A DNA stretch of 64,000 nt, taken from contig CAWIUT010000003.1 of assembly GCA_963839365.1 (NCBI GenBank), positions 62,001 to 126,000 on the forward strand, given 5' to 3'. The notes beneath the pieces are model-generated. The model was given only the letters and a program-made list of their open reading frames with translations, was not told where the DNA came from and made no database searches. Shown piece after piece: positions 1 through 8,502 of the stretch. The stretch comes from DASSKA01 sp963839365. Its GTDB lineage: Bacteria; Actinomycetota; Actinomycetes; Propionibacteriales; Nocardioidaceae. Every line of letters begins with the position of its first letter. The stretch's first letter is position 1. The position numbers and the translations under genes are program-made.

Positions 1-907
1 TTCGACGCACGTGGTCGAGCACAGCAGGCTTCTGTAGGTGCCCATGGAAGCGGACCCGCCCCGGCGCGACCTCGGCTGCCTGCCGCCGCAACGACTCCAG
101 CAGCGGTCCGGTGCCCAGTACGTGCAGGACGACACCAGGTAGCAGGCCGACGGCGTCGACGAGCGTGTCCAGACCCTTCTCGTGGCTCAGCCTGCCGACG
201 TAGACGAGGTCGCCACCGGGCCGATGCTTCGGCTGCACCGCGGCCGCGTCCACGAAGTTGCCGACCACGTGCAGCCGGTCGGGGAACACGCCGGCGCGGG
301 TCATCACGTCGGCGCAGAAGCTGCTCGGACAGATGAAGGCGCCGACGGGCGCGTAGGCGCGGGTCGCGCGCTGCACCGCCGACTCGACCGCGAGCAGCGC
401 GCTCGCGGTCAACGATCCGTCCTTGCACCGGCGCCTTACCGGGCTGAGTGGTGAGCCGCCGACGCAGGCGTCGCAGACCTGCCCGTGGTCGAGGAGAAGG
501 TATGACGGACAGGCCAGCTTGTAGTCGTGAAGTGTCATCACGGCCGGCAACCGGGCTTCGGTCACGGCTCGAAGCACTGACGGTGACAACTGGTGGTAGA
601 TGTTGTGCAGGTGCACGATGTCTGGGCCGAAAGCGCGGATAACCCTGCGCAAGCCCTCCCGGCTCGCAGGCGAGTACATCATCCGACCCGCGGCCCTGGC
701 CCGTGGCACGATCCCGCCCGGCGGCGGTTCGAGCTGTACGTGGGGCGGGAAGTCTGCGTCGTACTGCAGCGGCGGGTTCTCCGGGTGCGCCATACCGAAG
801 AAGGCCACCTCGTGGCCGGCGCGCGCTTGCAGGGCAGCGAGGTCGAACAGGTACGCCTCTGCGCCGCCGCGCCGGTAGAGAAACTTGTTCACGTGGAGGA
901 TGCGCAC
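1..907 (-). CDS. Glycosyltransferase family 4 protein (3' end cut by window edge)
   Basis: Predicted GT4-type glycosyltransferase that would add a sugar from a nucleotide donor to a lipid-linked glycan at the cytoplasmic face. The visible about 302 residues begin VRILHVNKFLYRRGGAEAYL, the typical N-terminal Rossmann strand with a GGAE loop. A central PDIVHLHN motif follows, and then the start of the C-terminal donor domain (LVYVGRLSHEKGLDTLVDAV). The C-terminus lies beyond base 1. I chose the GTG at 907 because GGGAGG precedes it at about 912-917; an upstream in-frame ATG at 922 has no Shine-Dalgarno. Either start overlaps the end of the deacetylase gene, so it is the last visible gene of the leftward exopolysaccharide operon. 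The sugar and linkage cannot be inferred. Confidence 0.85.
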   Translation of the reverse strand, partial: MRILHVNKFLYRRGGAEAYLFDLAALQARAGHEVAFFGMAHPENPPLQYDADFPPHVQLEPPPGGIVPRARAAGRMMYSPASREGLRRVIRAFGPDIVHLHNIYHQLSPSVLRAVTEARLPAVMTLHDYKLACPSYLLLDHGQVCDACVGGSPLSPVRRRCKDGSLTASALLAVESAVQRATRAYAPVGAFICPSSFCADVMTRAGVFPDRLHVVGNFVDAAAVQPKHRPGGDLVYVGRLSHEKGLDTLVDAVGLLPGVVLHVLGTGPLLESLRRQAAEVAPGRVRFHGHLQKPAVLDHVRR

Positions 908-1815
908 CGGGCCTCCCACCATTGTGAAGCCAACAACGCAAACGCTGCCGGGCCTCGTTGCGGTTCGACGACGTACCTGCGCAGCTCGAACGGCGGTGTG
1001 GTGGCCGCGTTGCGGCCCCCGTGCGTCGTCCACGCGCCCGCGTAGCCCGCCTGGCGCGCGGCGCCGATCGTGGTGTCGTCGTAGTCTGCGCGCTTGCCGT
1101 TCGGGTAGGCGAGGTGTCGAACCGGCACCTGAAAGGTGGCCTCGAGGACGCCGCGGGAGTAGGCGAGGTCGGCCCGCTGGCGGACAGGGAGCTCCTGGGA
1201 GAGGATGTGATGGGCGGACGAGTGCGAGCCGATGCCGAAGCCGGACCTCGCGATCTCGCCAGCGGCCCCCCAGTCCAAGAACATGTCCCCGCCGGGTGGT
1301 GCGCCGTCGGGACGGCACCGGTCACGAAGCTCGTCGATCGCGCAGTCACGCGCCGCGGCGTCACGCCGCTTGAGCAGTTCGGCGACCTCGCGGGCCGCGG
1401 CAACGCGCTCGGCGTCGGTACGCAGCGGGAGCAGCCGCCCCTCGAATGTCACGGACCTCACGGCCGCCTTCCGGAACACCCACGCTTCCACCTCCCACCA
1501 CGACGAGGTGGTGCCATCGAGCAGACCAGGCACGAGGAAGAAGGTCGCGGGAAGCCCGAGCTTGCGCAGGAGCGGGACTGCAACGTCGAGGCTGTCGCGG
1601 TACCCGTCGTCGAAGGTCAGCGAGACCGCGCGAGGTGGGAGCGGCCGGCCATCGGCCAGGTGCTGCGCGGCCCGATGCAACGGCAGGACGTTCGTCACCC
1701 GCCGAAGAAGGTCGAGCTGGCGGGCAAGACCCCGTGCACCCGCCCCCGGGGCTGCGGGGAAGCACCACGTGGGGTGCACGTTGTGCCAGGTCAAGACGAG
1801 CAGCCGACTGCTCAT
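889..1815 (-). CDS. Polysaccharide deacetylase family protein (NodB-like)
   Basis: A 308-residue carbohydrate esterase 4-like protein, expected to remove N- or O-acetyl groups from a polysaccharide. Motif 1 is SLTFDDGYRDS near residue 87, carrying the catalytic and metal-binding Asp pair. Motif 2 is GSHSSAHH near residue 195, supplying the metal His residues. The N-terminal stretch (LLVLTWHNVHPTW) resembles deacetylases that act on export-linked glycans, and no signal peptide is obvious. Its ATG overlaps the stop of the upstream flippase gene by four bases (ATGA), so the two are translationally coupled. It probably modifies the polymer or repeat unit made by this cluster. The family is confident; the substrate is inferred only from context. 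Confidence 0.88.
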   Translation of the reverse strand: MSSRLLVLTWHNVHPTWCFPAAPGAGARGLARQLDLLRRVTNVLPLHRAAQHLADGRPLPPRAVSLTFDDGYRDSLDVAVPLLRKLGLPATFFLVPGLLDGTTSSWWEVEAWVFRKAAVRSVTFEGRLLPLRTDAERVAAAREVAELLKRRDAAARDCAIDELRDRCRPDGAPPGGDMFLDWGAAGEIARSGFGIGSHSSAHHILSQELPVRQRADLAYSRGVLEATFQVPVRHLAYPNGKRADYDDTTIGAARQAGYAGAWTTHGGRNAATTPPFELRRYVVEPQRGPAAFALLASQWWEARCASST

Positions 1816-3326
1816 GTCTGTCTCCTCGGTCTCAGCAGCGCCACGGTCCGGTGCGCGAGCATCCGGGCGACCAGCCGGTCCTCAGTGCGCCGGTGCAGCA
1901 GTGCAAACGCCAACAAGTAGGCCCCGGCCACGGTGGCCGCGCCGACGACGAGCCGGATCGGTCCGGAAAACGGATGTGCCAGGAGCAAGCCACAAAGACC
2001 CGCCACCGCGGCGGCCGCGAACGTGCGCAGCTGACCGAGCCCGAACGGGGCCATCCGCAGCAGCAGCCACACCTGCACGACGCGCGCCCCGTTGCAGACG
2101 ATCAACGAGGCCGACCAGGCGACCGCCGCACCGACGATCCCGTAGCGCGGGATCAGCACGAGGTTGAGCGCGACGTTCAGCGCCAAGGTGGCGACGTTGT
2201 CAGCGAGTCCCCATCCCGGCCGGCCCGACATGGTGAGCATCATGCCGCCCGGACCGGTGGCCGCGTTGACGAGCTGTCCGGCGACGAGAACGACGGTCAC
2301 GGTGACGGCGACAGAGAACGAGGGACCGAACAAACCAAGGAGCTGCGCGGGGAACGCCAGCAGCAGGACGAACGCGGGCAGGGAGAGCGCCAGGTTCCAG
2401 CCCGTCACCACGTAGTACGCGTGCCGTAGCTCCGAGTGCCGGCCGCGGTGGTACAGGTCGGTGATACGAGGCGCGAACGCCTGGCTGACTGCGGGCATGA
2501 CGAACGTCGCGAGCGCGACGATCCGGGTCGCTACCGCGTAGACACCGACCTCGGCGCTGCTGCGCAACGCACCGAGGATGAGCGTGTCCGCCCATACCAG
2601 GCCGTTGGTGGCGAGCCAGGCGGTGCCGCTCACGAGGGAGAATGCGACGAGCGCGCGCGGCTGGTAACGGGGCGGCGCGGCCACCGGGCCGAGGTACCGG
2701 CGCAGCGCACGAACAGCCAGCACGGCCTCGAGGATGCTGCTCATGACAAGTGCGACCATCGCTCCGATCAGCCCGACACCGACCAAGATGAGTCCGACCG
2801 TGAGCCCCAGCCGTACCAGGGGTTCGAGCACCAGCTTGACGAAGGCACGCGCCCGCATGCGGCTGAACCCGACGGTGGCGAGGAGCGCCGTCTCAGCGAG
2901 CGCGGCCGGCGGGAGCGCCACCGCGACGAGGCGCAACGGAGTGACCAGGCCGGCGTCCTGGAAGACCTGGTGCGCCGCGACGCTAGCGAACGCGAACAGT
3001 GCCCCAGCAAGAAGGACTGAGCATGCCACGGTCCCACCGATCGCCAGTCGCACGGACCCACGTAGCGCCCCGACGTCGCGGTCGGCCCGGTGCATCGCGA
3101 CGAACCGGGTGACGCCGGACCCTAACGGCAGCTCGGCGACCGCGACCAGCACCGTCAGGAGCGCGTACGCCTGCGCGTACCTACCGACCGCAGAGGCTCC
3201 GAGCCTCCAGGACAGCACCACGGTGATCGCGAGGAGGGCCAGCTTGGTGCAGGCCGCGCCGACGAGGTTGAGGCTGGCGCCCCTGGCCATGGGCATGATG
3301 TGCTCGTCGGGCGCTGCTCGGTCCAT
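1812..3326 (-). CDS. Polysaccharide flippase / oligosaccharide transporter (Wzx/MATE-like)
   Basis: About 504 residues with roughly 12-14 hydrophobic segments, matching the polysaccharide-biosynthesis (MVF/MATE-like) flippase family that moves lipid-linked repeat units across the membrane. The N-terminal region reads ARGASLNLVGAACTKLALLA, typical of the first helix. The open frame extends upstream to 3509, but that part lies inside the preceding lipoprotein gene and is low in hydrophobicity. I therefore place the start at the ATG at 3326, with ATG 3296 or 3290 as alternatives; none has a strong Shine-Dalgarno. Its stop overlaps the deacetylase start. Together with the polymerase and the chain-length protein it forms a Wzx/Wzy-type assembly set. 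Confidence 0.85.
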   Translation of the reverse strand: MDRAAPDEHIMPMARGASLNLVGAACTKLALLAITVVLSWRLGASAVGRYAQAYALLTVLVAVAELPLGSGVTRFVAMHRADRDVGALRGSVRLAIGGTVACSVLLAGALFAFASVAAHQVFQDAGLVTPLRLVAVALPPAALAETALLATVGFSRMRARAFVKLVLEPLVRLGLTVGLILVGVGLIGAMVALVMSSILEAVLAVRALRRYLGPVAAPPRYQPRALVAFSLVSGTAWLATNGLVWADTLILGALRSSAEVGVYAVATRIVALATFVMPAVSQAFAPRITDLYHRGRHSELRHAYYVVTGWNLALSLPAFVLLLAFPAQLLGLFGPSFSVAVTVTVVLVAGQLVNAATGPGGMMLTMSGRPGWGLADNVATLALNVALNLVLIPRYGIVGAAVAWSASLIVCNGARVVQVWLLLRMAPFGLGQLRTFAAAAVAGLCGLLLAHPFSGPIRLVVGAATVAGAYLLAFALLHRRTEDRLVARMLAHRTVALLRPRRQT

Positions 3327-3366
3327 GCTCGAAAGGAGTGTCGGCGTCGCCGCGCTGATACCTGCG

Positions 3367-4563
3367 TCACCAGGACCCAGGACAGTTGGCCTTGAGCTGC
3401 TGGTCGAGATCGGCAGCCGTCGCGGGCTTGTCACCGAACTGGTCGTGTTCCACGAAGCAGCTCCCCATGGCGATGGCGCGATGAACGGCGTCCTCGACCG
3501 AGAACCCACGCGCGGTGAGCATGCTGTCTCCCTCGGTCTGGAAGCCCTTGGGCGGGGGCAGCGAGGCGAGCCAGCACCACATCGAACCGGCGGTCCGGAG
3601 CGGCTGCTCGCGCTGGCAGCCTTCGTCGCCGCCCAGGCCGTTGTTCTGCACCAGCAGCTTGGCGCCGTAGCGGGATCGCATCTGGTTGAGCAGCGCCCGC
3701 TCCCTTGGCCACGACGGCCGCACCCCAGAAGGGGCGACTCCCGGCCCGACCACCAGCTGCCACGCTGTGTGAGTGGCGAGCGAGATCCTGGTCCACCGGA
3801 AGGCCCGGTCCATGATCTGCATGCTCCGCTCCAGGCAGTAGCGGTCGCTGGCCGGGTTCAGTCCGGCGCTCCAAAGCGCCAGATTGGCGGTCCGGTTGTA
3901 GCCGGTCAGGATGAACGGCTCGGCCCACGTCGTCGTGCAGGCCGAGTTCACCACGTCCAGGATCCGCGGCTCGCGGTCGTAGCGACGGGCCACCTCCTCC
4001 ATCAGGCCCTGGTAGGCCCGCAAGAACGCGGGCGTCCAGAAGCGTGGCACGCATGAGGGGATCTGGCTGGTGGGCGACTCCATCTCGACGCAGCCGCCGC
4101 TGATCTGCTTGACCCAGTCAGGCGCCTCGCGGCCGGCCAGGATCCGTATCCGGAACTTGTACCGGGGCCAGTTGCGGAGCGCGGCAGCGATGCGGTCCCA
4201 GCCAGGACCCGAGAAGTCCCCCGGTCGAGGCTCGAAGTCGGCCCAGGCGCCCCCCACCACCGCATGGTCGATGGACCGGAACCCCGGTTGGGGCTGGTCG
4301 GTGTAGTAGAGGCCCGCACCAACCGGCTTGAGCCCTTCGCCCGGGTGCCACGCCGGTGACGGGGCGGGCGGCGCAGTCGCCGGGGGTGTGGGCCGGGTCT
4401 GGGGCTCGTTGGGCTGGGTGCAGCCCAGGAGCAGCAGCGCCAGGCCGAGTCCGATCACCACGGCCTGCAGGGCCCGTCGGCGCCCGGCGGCTGCCGCATC
4501 CGCACGCCGCACCACCCGCGCCGAGATCGGGTGCTGGCGGGAGAAGGGCAGCGGCAAGGTCAT
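3367..4563 (-). CDS. Predicted lipoprotein with glycosidase-like fold, exopolysaccharide-cluster associated
   Basis: A 398-residue exported protein. The N-terminus has several Arg residues, a hydrophobic stretch and a lipobox (LLLLGC, Cys near residue 48), so it is probably a membrane-anchored lipoprotein. A Pro/Thr-rich linker follows. The mature part contains AWADFEPRPGDFSGPGWDRI near residue 106, which resembles the beta-alpha repeat entry of TIM-barrel glycosidases, and later TTTWAEPFI, where the Glu could be an acid/base residue like that of NEP motifs in clan GH-A. I do not recognise a named family. Its ATG overlaps the stop of the polymerase gene (ATGA, 4560-4563). Inference: an extracellular enzyme or binding protein that trims or anchors the exopolysaccharide. 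The lipoprotein call is good; enzyme activity is speculative. Confidence 0.7.
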   Translation of the reverse strand: MTLPLPFSRQHPISARVVRRADAAAAGRRRALQAVVIGLGLALLLLGCTQPNEPQTRPTPPATAPPAPSPAWHPGEGLKPVGAGLYYTDQPQPGFRSIDHAVVGGAWADFEPRPGDFSGPGWDRIAAALRNWPRYKFRIRILAGREAPDWVKQISGGCVEMESPTSQIPSCVPRFWTPAFLRAYQGLMEEVARRYDREPRILDVVNSACTTTWAEPFILTGYNRTANLALWSAGLNPASDRYCLERSMQIMDRAFRWTRISLATHTAWQLVVGPGVAPSGVRPSWPRERALLNQMRSRYGAKLLVQNNGLGGDEGCQREQPLRTAGSMWCWLASLPPPKGFQTEGDSMLTARGFSVEDAVHRAIAMGSCFVEHDQFGDKPATAADLDQQLKANCPGSW

Positions 4564-5996
4564 GGCGCTGGCCCGGCGTACGACTGGTCGCGCGCTTCAG
4601 CCGCCTCGGCGTCACGATGTGCTGACGCCCGGCGTACCACCGCACTGGCTGCGGCGGCGAATGCCACGAAGTACCAGAGCTGGGCGACGCCGTTGATCTC
4701 GTTCGACCCAAGGCTCGTCGTGGCCATGGCCACAGCGCAGCCGAGGTACCCCACGGCGACGCCGCGGTCGAGGCTTCCCGGCGGAGCCACCCGCACGGCC
4801 CGTAGCCCGAGCCCTACGAGCAGCACGATGACGACCAGGTACACCGCGAGCCCGATCAGGCCGGTCTCGACGTAGGCGCGCAGGTAGTCGTTGTGCGGCT
4901 GCTTGCCCTGGGCTGTCAGGTACGCCGTCATGCCGTACCCGATGCCAGTGGCGGGGTTCCTGTCCGCCAGATGCACGATCTGCGACCAGTAGCTGATCCG
5001 CCACGCCAGCGAGTTGCCCCCGTGGATGGAGCCGGCGTACGTCGAGGCGTTCGTGACCGCGCCCAGTCGTTCGGTGAGCGTCGGTGCGAGCGACACCGCC
5101 AACACCAGCGTCGCCGCGATCGCGAGCAGCAGCCGCTTGCTCTGCCGCATCGCGACCACGACTAGCCCGAGGAGTGTGCCCAGCAAGGCGGCGATCGTGT
5201 ACGTGAGGACCAGGCAGACGCCACACACGATGAGCAGGACGAGCAGACCGGTGCGCACCCTACCGTGCACGTGCGGGAACAAGGCAGCGCCGACGATGAT
5301 GAGCAGCATGAGGTACGCGCCGAACGCGTTGGACTGCACGAACGTGCCGACGACGCGGGTGACGCCCTCCTTCACCTCCACCGGCGGATTACCCATCAGG
5401 AAGCCGGCGGCCGTGTAGAGGATGGGGAAGATCGCTGAGCAGAACACCGCGACGAGGGCGCGTCGCATCATCTTCGGATCAGCCATCAGCTGTTCGAGCA
5501 CGGTGTACATCAGCACGATCGCGAGCAGCCGCAGCACGTCACTGAGGCTCTCCTTCGGGTCGACCGCGTTAGGCACGCTGACGAGGCTCGCCCACACCAG
5601 CACCACAAGCGCGGTCCGCAACCCCGATCCCGGGAGTCGGCCCTGCTGCCGGTAGGCGGCGACCAGCCACAGGGCTGCCGCCACGATGAACAGGACGCCG
5701 ATGATGGTCGACGGCGTCAGAAGCTGCGCCGCCGCGTCGCTCGAGCTGAGGTTGCCGGCGTCGACGCTGGCACGGACCAACAGCATCAGCAGCACGAAGA
5801 CCGCGAACCGCGTCAACGCGATGAGCGCGACGATGATCCCGGCGCAGAGGGCGACCGGGAGCAGCACGAGAAGCGTGGAGTGGCTCGCGACGCCCACCGC
5901 CGTGAGCGCGGCGGCAGCGCCACAACAGAGCGCTGCGAGCGCGACGAGGACCCCCGGCACGCCACGGCCGTTGAGGGGCAGGGCGGAGTCGCTCAT
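4560..5996 (-). CDS. O-antigen ligase / polymerase family membrane protein (Wzy-like)
   Basis: A 478-residue polytopic membrane protein with about 11-12 hydrophobic segments. The large loop before the last helices contains SLAWRISYWSQIVHLADRNP followed by GIGYGMT and HNDYLRAYVETGLIGL. This H-N-D-Y-L-R pattern in front of a GLIG helix is the signature of the Wzy_C/WaaL superfamily, which polymerises or ligates lipid-linked repeat units at the outer face of the membrane. It lies between the chain-length protein (ATGA overlap at 5993-5996) and the lipoprotein gene (ATGA overlap). In this context polymerase is more likely than ligase. Confidence 0.87.
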   Translation of the reverse strand: MSDSALPLNGRGVPGVLVALAALCCGAAAALTAVGVASHSTLLVLLPVALCAGIIVALIALTRFAVFVLLMLLVRASVDAGNLSSSDAAAQLLTPSTIIGVLFIVAAALWLVAAYRQQGRLPGSGLRTALVVLVWASLVSVPNAVDPKESLSDVLRLLAIVLMYTVLEQLMADPKMMRRALVAVFCSAIFPILYTAAGFLMGNPPVEVKEGVTRVVGTFVQSNAFGAYLMLLIIVGAALFPHVHGRVRTGLLVLLIVCGVCLVLTYTIAALLGTLLGLVVVAMRQSKRLLLAIAATLVLAVSLAPTLTERLGAVTNASTYAGSIHGGNSLAWRISYWSQIVHLADRNPATGIGYGMTAYLTAQGKQPHNDYLRAYVETGLIGLAVYLVVIVLLVGLGLRAVRVAPPGSLDRGVAVGYLGCAVAMATTSLGSNEINGVAQLWYFVAFAAAASAVVRRASAHRDAEAAEARDQSYAGPAP

Positions 5997-7123
5997 TCCG
6001 CCGCGTTGAGCTCGTCATGCGCGATCGGCTCCGACGCTGGAAACGCCGCCGACGGCTTGCCTGGATGCCCCTGCCGCCGCGGGATGCCGCTTGCAGGGCG
6101 GAGCCTGTCCCAGGCCATCATGCCGCGCAACCGCAAGGTCTCGACCACCGACCTCACGGATGCGCCCAAGACCGGGCGGTGGTCACGGACTCGCTGCGGA
6201 CGCCGCAGGGCGATCAGCTCGAGGAGCGCGACCAGCACGATGGCCAGGAAGACGCCGACTGCAGCAGCCGGGAGCACGCTTGTCACCACGAGGTGGACCA
6301 TCGGCACCTCGACCGCCTGGGGCGCCCGAACCTGGTGCGGGTCGGCTGCGGCGAGCTGCGCCTGTGCCTGGGCAAGCACCTCCTGGCTCATCGTCAGGGT
6401 GCTGGCGGCGGCCGCCTGCTTGGCGAGCAGGTCGGCGTGCTCGCCGGTCAGCGGTGCCAGTGTGGCAGCCTTCGCCCGGAGCTTGTCGATCTTGCCGGCG
6501 AGCTGGCCAGCACTCCAGGTCAGACCCATCGACTGGTCGTGCGCCTTTTCATTCTCCAGCGCCGTGATCTGCGCCGTCAGTGTCGAGTACTGCTGATCGA
6601 CGGGAAGGCTGCCGTGCTTCTCGGCGAAGCCGGCGAGCGCCTGGTTTGCCGCGTGCAGCGTAGCGGTAGCCGAGTGGACCGCCGCTTGAGCGATCGGGAC
6701 CTGCGTCGCAAACATGGTCCGCAGTGTCTGCCTCGCGACGGCGGCCGCAACCGGGCCGGCCGTGGACGGGTCACGGCTGGTGTAGGTGATCTCGACCCGA
6801 GAACTGACGTCCACCTGCTGAACGCTCAAACCGTTCTGCAGCGCGCCCAGGCTCACGTGGGCCTGGCGGGCCACAGCCTCCTCCACCGCGGGTGAGGTCG
6901 CGGTGGCCACGAAGTCGCTCGGGAACTGGCCCGCTGCCGCGACGCCTTGGTAGGTGCCGTACTGACTTCCCATCAGGGACGGCGCCGAGACGTCCACGGT
7001 CGCGACGTACGGGCGCGGATTCGCCATGATGTAGAGAACGGCGAGCGCAGCCGCCAGGATCGGGACGCCCGCCAGGACCAACAGATGGCGCCTGGCGAGC
7101 CGCAAGTAGTCAACTATCTCCAC
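5993..7123 (-). CDS. Wzz-like polysaccharide chain-length / export regulator
   Basis: About 376 residues beginning VEIVDYLRLARRHLLVLAGV. One transmembrane helix lies near the N-terminus (about residues 14-33), a long extracytoplasmic region has coiled-coil character (ALENEKAHDQ, AQAQAQLAAAD), and a second helix lies near residues 285-310 (VVTSVLPAAAVGVFLAIVLVAL). This is the Wzz/capsular-polysaccharide co-polymerase layout that sets polymer length. No Walker motif or C-terminal tyrosine cluster is present, so it is not a fused BY-kinase. The start is GTG 7123, with GGGAG five bases upstream; the open frame continues upstream to 7435 but would cover the divergent promoter region. First visible gene of the leftward operon. 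Confidence 0.8.
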   Translation of the reverse strand: MEIVDYLRLARRHLLVLAGVPILAAALAVLYIMANPRPYVATVDVSAPSLMGSQYGTYQGVAAAGQFPSDFVATATSPAVEEAVARQAHVSLGALQNGLSVQQVDVSSRVEITYTSRDPSTAGPVAAAVARQTLRTMFATQVPIAQAAVHSATATLHAANQALAGFAEKHGSLPVDQQYSTLTAQITALENEKAHDQSMGLTWSAGQLAGKIDKLRAKAATLAPLTGEHADLLAKQAAAASTLTMSQEVLAQAQAQLAAADPHQVRAPQAVEVPMVHLVVTSVLPAAAVGVFLAIVLVALLELIALRRPQRVRDHRPVLGASVRSVVETLRLRGMMAWDRLRPASGIPRRQGHPGKPSAAFPASEPIAHDELNAAE

Positions 7124-7189
7124 GGTCACTCCCTGTCCGCATGCTCCATGCCCCTCCCCTTCGGGACTAAGAGCAGCGCGGCGGCGCTG

Positions 7190-7204
7190 AGATACCCCGT
7201 ATCT
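7190..7204. promoter_or_regulatory. Perfect inverted repeat in divergent exopolysaccharide promoter region
   Basis: AGATAC-CCC-GTATCT is a perfect 6-bp-arm palindrome between the divergently transcribed Wzz-like gene (start 7123) and the GT4 gene (start 7248). It is well placed to be an operator acting on both units. No regulator gene is visible nearby. The assignment rests only on symmetry and position. Confidence 0.4.
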
Positions 7205-7247
7205 GCAGTGGCTCCGACGGCTCTTCCTGGCGGAGAAGGGAGAGCCG

Positions 7248-8477
7248 ATGACATCGAACGCGCAGCAGTTGGACATTCGAGTCCCGCGCGGCACCGCCGA
7301 GCCCATCACCGGGGAGGGACGGTCGCTGCGGATTGCGATGATCGGGCAGAAGGGACTCCCGGCCACCCACGGCGGCGTAGAGAGGCACGTGGAGGAGATC
7401 GGCGCCCGGCTGGCCGGCCTCGGCCACGACGTCACGGTCTTCTGCCGGTCCAGCTACTCCGCCGGGGCCGAGACGTCGCAGATCTCCGGGGACTACCGAG
7501 GCCTGCACCTGCGACCGGTCGCCGCGCTGGAAACGAAACATCTCGATGCCATCACCCACAGCGCACTCTCGACGGCGGCCGCGATGCGCATGCGGCCCGA
7601 CATCGTGCACTACCACGCGCTAGGCCCTGGGCTCGTGGCGCCGGCGCCACGGATCCTCTCGTCGGCTCGGGTGGTGCTGACCGTCCACGGACTGGACAAC
7701 GAACGCGCCAAGTGGAGCTGGCCGGCGCGTGCCCTGCTGGGCACCGCCCACTGGATGAGTGCCCGGGTGCCCGACGCGACCGTTGTCGTGTCGCGGGCAC
7801 TCGTCGACCACTACGCCGGACGCTACGGGCGGCAGACCATGTATGTGCCCAACGGCGTGGATCGCCGACCAACGCGCCCACCCAGCGCGGTTCTGGACGA
7901 GTACGGCCTGACCCCCGGCCGGTACCTCCTGTCCGTGGGTCGCCTCGTCCCGGAGAAGGCGGTGGACCTGCTGGTGCGCGCGTACGGCCGGCTTCCCGGC
8001 AGCCTGCCGTTGGTGATCGCCGGCGGCTCGTCGTTCACCGACGAGTACGTCGCCAACCTCCGTCGGCTCGCGTCCGAGGACCCGCGCGTCGTCCTCACCG
8101 GCTACGTGTACGGCGATCGCCTCGCGGAGCTGTACTCGAACGCCGCAGCCTTCGTCCTCCCCTCGCACCTGGAGGGGATGGCCCTCACCCTGTTGGAGGC
8201 CATCTCCCATGGACTGCCCGTGGTCGCCAGCGACATCGCACCCAACCGCGAGGTCTCCGGCGAGGGCCCCGGGTACCGCCTGTTCCCTGCGGGCGACGAG
8301 GCCGGGTTGGCCGCGGCGCTGATCCGGGCGCTCGAGGGCGACCGGGCCGAGCGGCAGGGCGCGGCCCTGCTCCGCGAGCGGGTGCTCGCCGAGCACAGCT
8401 GGGACGCCGCGGCCCAGCGCCTGCAGGAGATCTACCTCGGGCTCGTCCGCTCACCGGCCCTGGCGCCGGCTCGGTGA
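7248..8477 (+). CDS. Glycosyltransferase family 4 protein
   Basis: A 409-residue GT4 enzyme. After about 25 variable residues the donor/acceptor fold begins with LRIAMIGQKGLPATHGGVER, a G-x-P-x-x-x-GG-x-E loop common in rhamnosyl- and related transferases. PDIVHYHALGPG follows near residue 117. The C-terminal domain has YLLSVGRLVPEKAVDLLVRA and the E-x7-E-type motif PSHLEGMALTLLEAISHGLP, which binds the nucleotide-sugar phosphates. The Shine-Dalgarno GGGAGAG precedes the ATG. It is divergent from the polysaccharide operon and probably contributes a sugar to the same repeat unit. Donor and linkage are unknown. Confidence 0.88.
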   Translation: MTSNAQQLDIRVPRGTAEPITGEGRSLRIAMIGQKGLPATHGGVERHVEEIGARLAGLGHDVTVFCRSSYSAGAETSQISGDYRGLHLRPVAALETKHLDAITHSALSTAAAMRMRPDIVHYHALGPGLVAPAPRILSSARVVLTVHGLDNERAKWSWPARALLGTAHWMSARVPDATVVVSRALVDHYAGRYGRQTMYVPNGVDRRPTRPPSAVLDEYGLTPGRYLLSVGRLVPEKAVDLLVRAYGRLPGSLPLVIAGGSSFTDEYVANLRRLASEDPRVVLTGYVYGDRLAELYSNAAAFVLPSHLEGMALTLLEAISHGLPVVASDIAPNREVSGEGPGYRLFPAGDEAGLAAALIRALEGDRAERQGAALLRERVLAEHSWDAAAQRLQEIYLGLVRSPALAPAR

Positions 8478-8479
8478 GG

Positions 8480-8500
8480 GGCCCGATCCCCAGCCGGGCC
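8480..8500. terminator. GC-rich hairpin between convergent genes
   Basis: GGCCCG (8480-8485) pairs with CGGGCC (8495-8500) around a 9-base loop. It lies just after the GT4 stop and just before the stop of the convergent nucleotidyltransferase gene. There is no U-tract, so terminator function is inferred from position. Confidence 0.4.
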
Positions 8501-8502
8501 GT

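Noticed and set aside
889..3509. Search for a mobile element or transposase in the exopolysaccharide locus
   Set aside because: No transposase, integrase, terminal inverted repeats or target duplications could be seen; every frame there is explained by polysaccharide genes.
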